Source: an uncultured Acidimicrobiaceae bacterium
GTDB taxonomy: Bacteria; Actinomycetota; Acidimicrobiia; Acidimicrobiales; UBA8592
DNA length: 6,653 nt
Direction: 5' to 3'
Assembly (NCBI GenBank): GCA_913031515.1
Contig: CAJWET010000088.1
Location: forward strand, 1-6,653
Positions 4,931-6,653 of the stretch are shown here, piece by piece (position 1 is the first letter of the stretch; every line of letters starts with the position of its first letter). The translations under genes were made by a program, and so were the position numbers. The notes beneath the pieces were generated by a model that was not told the origin of the DNA, ran no database searches, and saw nothing but the letters and a program-made list of their open reading frames with translations.

Positions 4931-6653
4931 ATGGCAAAAAGAAAAACTGTGACTGAAAATCAAACAGAAACTGAATCAAACGCAGCTGACTCACTAGAAA
5001 TTGGTGGCCTCGCAGGGGTCTTTGGAACCAGTGACCATAAAAATCTCGGCCGACTCTATATCCTCTTTGGTCTGACAGGAGGAATGCTGGCTCTGATCTT
5101 AAACATACTGGTTAGATTCGAGCGGATAAATATCGGATCGATAGGAGTTTTGGATTTTGGGTCCTCAAACCAGTTTTTCCAGACATGGAGTCTCTCACGA
5201 ACCTCCTTACTATTTTTCTGTGTCTTACCTTTACTCATTGGACTAGCAACGTATTTGATCCCCCTTCAGATAGGAGCTCCCGCCCTTTCTTTCCCTCGGG
5301 CCGCTGCTTTGGCTTTCTGGGCGTGGCTTATTGGAATTCTGATCCATGTGGTTACTGTTTTCGCTGATGGTGGACTCGGGGAACCAGATCCGACTTCGCA
5401 ATTTGCACAAGGAATGGACCCCGAAGCTACAGAGCTCTCAATGCTTTCAATCGCGATGGTTGTTTTTGCTCTATTGCTTGGAACAGTATGTGTCTTAGCG
5501 ACAATTATCTCCCAGCGCCCGCAAGGGATGACACTTTTCGAGCTTCCTTTATTTAGCTGGTCGATTCTTGTAGCAGGGGGGATATGGGTCTTAGCTTTAC
5601 CCGTCTGGTTGTCAAACTTGGCTATTTCCTGGGTTGATTTCCAAGGAGGTGACGCACTTCGTTATGGAACTGTTGAGAACATTTGGGACCAACTTTCATG
5701 GCTATGGTCTCAACCTATGGTTTTCGCCTTCTCTATACCTGTACTTGGTATTGCTGGAGACATTATTCCTGTAGCTTCAGGGGTTCCCCAGCGGAAATAT
5801 AGGCTTCAGCAGATAGCTATAGGCGCATTGGGTGGACTATCCTTCGGAGCTTTTGCCCAGCCATTCTTTAATCCAGATGTGGCCAATCAGGCTGTGTTTG
5901 TAATCATGGGACTACTTGTTATTTTTCCCATTCTTGCCTTTATGGGTGGGTTAGTGGATACGGCTTTTAATGGGAAACCTTCTATTTCTCCTCACTTGAT
6001 TCTCTCAATGACAGGAATGCTTGCTTTGATTGTTGCCGCAGGAACTTCCGCTTTCCATGTGTCCGGTCCGGCTTTGGGTGCTATCCAAGAAATTGATGAT
6101 AGCTGGTTAAATGGGCTCATAGCGTGGCTTCGAGATGTTCAAGGCACTGTTCTCGCTACCGGAGTTATGGAACATGTTCTTATCGCCTCCGTTATTGGTT
6201 CTGTCGCTGGGGTTTATTACTGGGCTCCGAAAATATTTGGGTATCAATTAAATCGTCAAGCAGGGATTCTTGCAGCTCTAACGCTCCTTGGCGGTTTAGC
6301 GTTATCTGGAGGTAGCAACATCATTAACGGGATCCTTGACGAAGGTGATGAAGTATTCCGCCCCTCAGCATATGAGGGAGTCTGGGACTCTGATGCAGTT
6401 GAATTATTTAACATTGTCGGAGGAATAGGTAGCATCCTTTTACTAGCGGGCCTCGGTCTAGTCGTAATTGATATTACGATCTCGGTGATCCTGCGGAAGG
6501 GTGATGTCGAGAATCTAAATGACCCATGGGGTGGCCACACATTGGAGTGGGCAACTGACTCTCCACCAACAGTGGGGAATTTTCATGAAATCCCTGTTGT
6601 CAATAACGAACGGCCACTCTTGTCTCCAGTAGTGGCGGGAGGCGACGAACTAT
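4931..6653 (+). CDS. COX1-like (heme-copper oxidase subunit I) protein lacking all metal ligands, 3' partial
   Basis: This uninterrupted frame of 574 codons runs off the window. Homology to actinobacterial CtaD is clear: TSDHKNLGRLY (33-43), IPLQIGAPALSFPRA (110-124), TLFELPLFSWSILV (201-214), IPVLGIAGDIIPVAS (269-283), AGVYYWAPKIFG (426-437) and the C-terminal DPWGGHTLEWATDSPP (531-546). About twelve membrane helices are predicted. The catalytic residues are gone. The TM II heme a His is S89. HPEVY is QPMVF (261-265), losing the CuB His, the proton-gating Glu and the cross-linked Tyr. The CuB His-His pair is Q310-P311. The TM X HFH pair is G411 and M413. The K-pathway Lys aligns near A336. 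It therefore probably binds no heme a/a3 or CuB and is unlikely to reduce oxygen. It may be a structural or assembly partner of a true oxidase, or have a new role. The ATG at 4931 has no close ribosome-binding site. A TTG at 4916, 9 bases after GGAG (4903-4906), is an alternative start. Confidence 0.88.
   Translation, partial: MAKRKTVTENQTETESNAADSLEIGGLAGVFGTSDHKNLGRLYILFGLTGGMLALILNILVRFERINIGSIGVLDFGSSNQFFQTWSLSRTSLLFFCVLPLLIGLATYLIPLQIGAPALSFPRAAALAFWAWLIGILIHVVTVFADGGLGEPDPTSQFAQGMDPEATELSMLSIAMVVFALLLGTVCVLATIISQRPQGMTLFELPLFSWSILVAGGIWVLALPVWLSNLAISWVDFQGGDALRYGTVENIWDQLSWLWSQPMVFAFSIPVLGIAGDIIPVASGVPQRKYRLQQIAIGALGGLSFGAFAQPFFNPDVANQAVFVIMGLLVIFPILAFMGGLVDTAFNGKPSISPHLILSMTGMLALIVAAGTSAFHVSGPALGAIQEIDDSWLNGLIAWLRDVQGTVLATGVMEHVLIASVIGSVAGVYYWAPKIFGYQLNRQAGILAALTLLGGLALSGGSNIINGILDEGDEVFRPSAYEGVWDSDAVELFNIVGGIGSILLLAGLGLVVIDITISVILRKGDVENLNDPWGGHTLEWATDSPPTVGNFHEIPVVNNERPLLSPVVAGGDEL

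Noticed and set aside
6256..6540. Minus-strand frame of 94 codons
   Set aside because: It is an antisense shadow within the COX1-like gene. It is rich in Pro, Ser and Arg, as expected of the reverse frame of a membrane protein.
4931..6653. COX1-like gene as an ordinary ctaD
   Set aside because: Overall similarity suggests this label, but none of the six metal-ligand histidines nor the HPEVY tyrosine is present, so a catalytic annotation is not justified.
4931..6653. COX1-like gene as a pseudogene
   Set aside because: There is no frameshift or internal stop in 574 codons, and the non-ligand motifs and the C-terminal signature remain well preserved.

Overview
The window reads as chromosomal DNA of an actinobacterium with moderate GC, possibly a free-living or marine Acidimicrobiia-type lineage. 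The actinobacterial placement rests on a clpS gene followed directly by a DUF2017-family gene, a neighbouring tRNA-Glu/tRNA-Asp pair, and actinobacterial-style CtaA and COX1 sequence features. The finer placement is inference only. I see no mobile element, CRISPR array, phage gene or rRNA.

Layout: (1) 1-262, minus strand: tRNA-Asp(GUC), cut by the window edge, and tRNA-Glu(UUC). (2) 353-1137, minus strand: clpS followed by a DUF2017 gene, in one tightly packed unit. (3) 1244-2746, plus strand: a membrane-anchored, stand-alone glutamate-synthase-type FMN/[3Fe-4S] protein, divergent from clpS. It converges on ctaA with an 8-base overlap inside a palindrome that supplies both stop codons. (4) 2739-3716, minus strand: ctaA (heme A synthase), divergent from (5) 3786-4760, plus strand: ctaB (heme O synthase). 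(6) 4931 to the window end, plus strand: a long open frame of at least 574 codons homologous to cytochrome c oxidase subunit I, which runs off the edge.

ctaB converts protoheme to heme O and ctaA converts heme O to heme A, so genes 4 and 5 supply the cofactor of an aa3-type oxidase. The gene beside them would be expected to be ctaD, and its fold, flanking motifs and C-terminal signature are those of actinobacterial CtaD. However, all six histidines that bind heme a, heme a3 and CuB are replaced, as are the cross-linked tyrosine and the proton-pathway Glu and Lys. The frame is intact, so this looks like a maintained oxidase-fold protein without metal sites (a pseudoenzyme), not a decayed gene. 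This is the most interesting item in the window.
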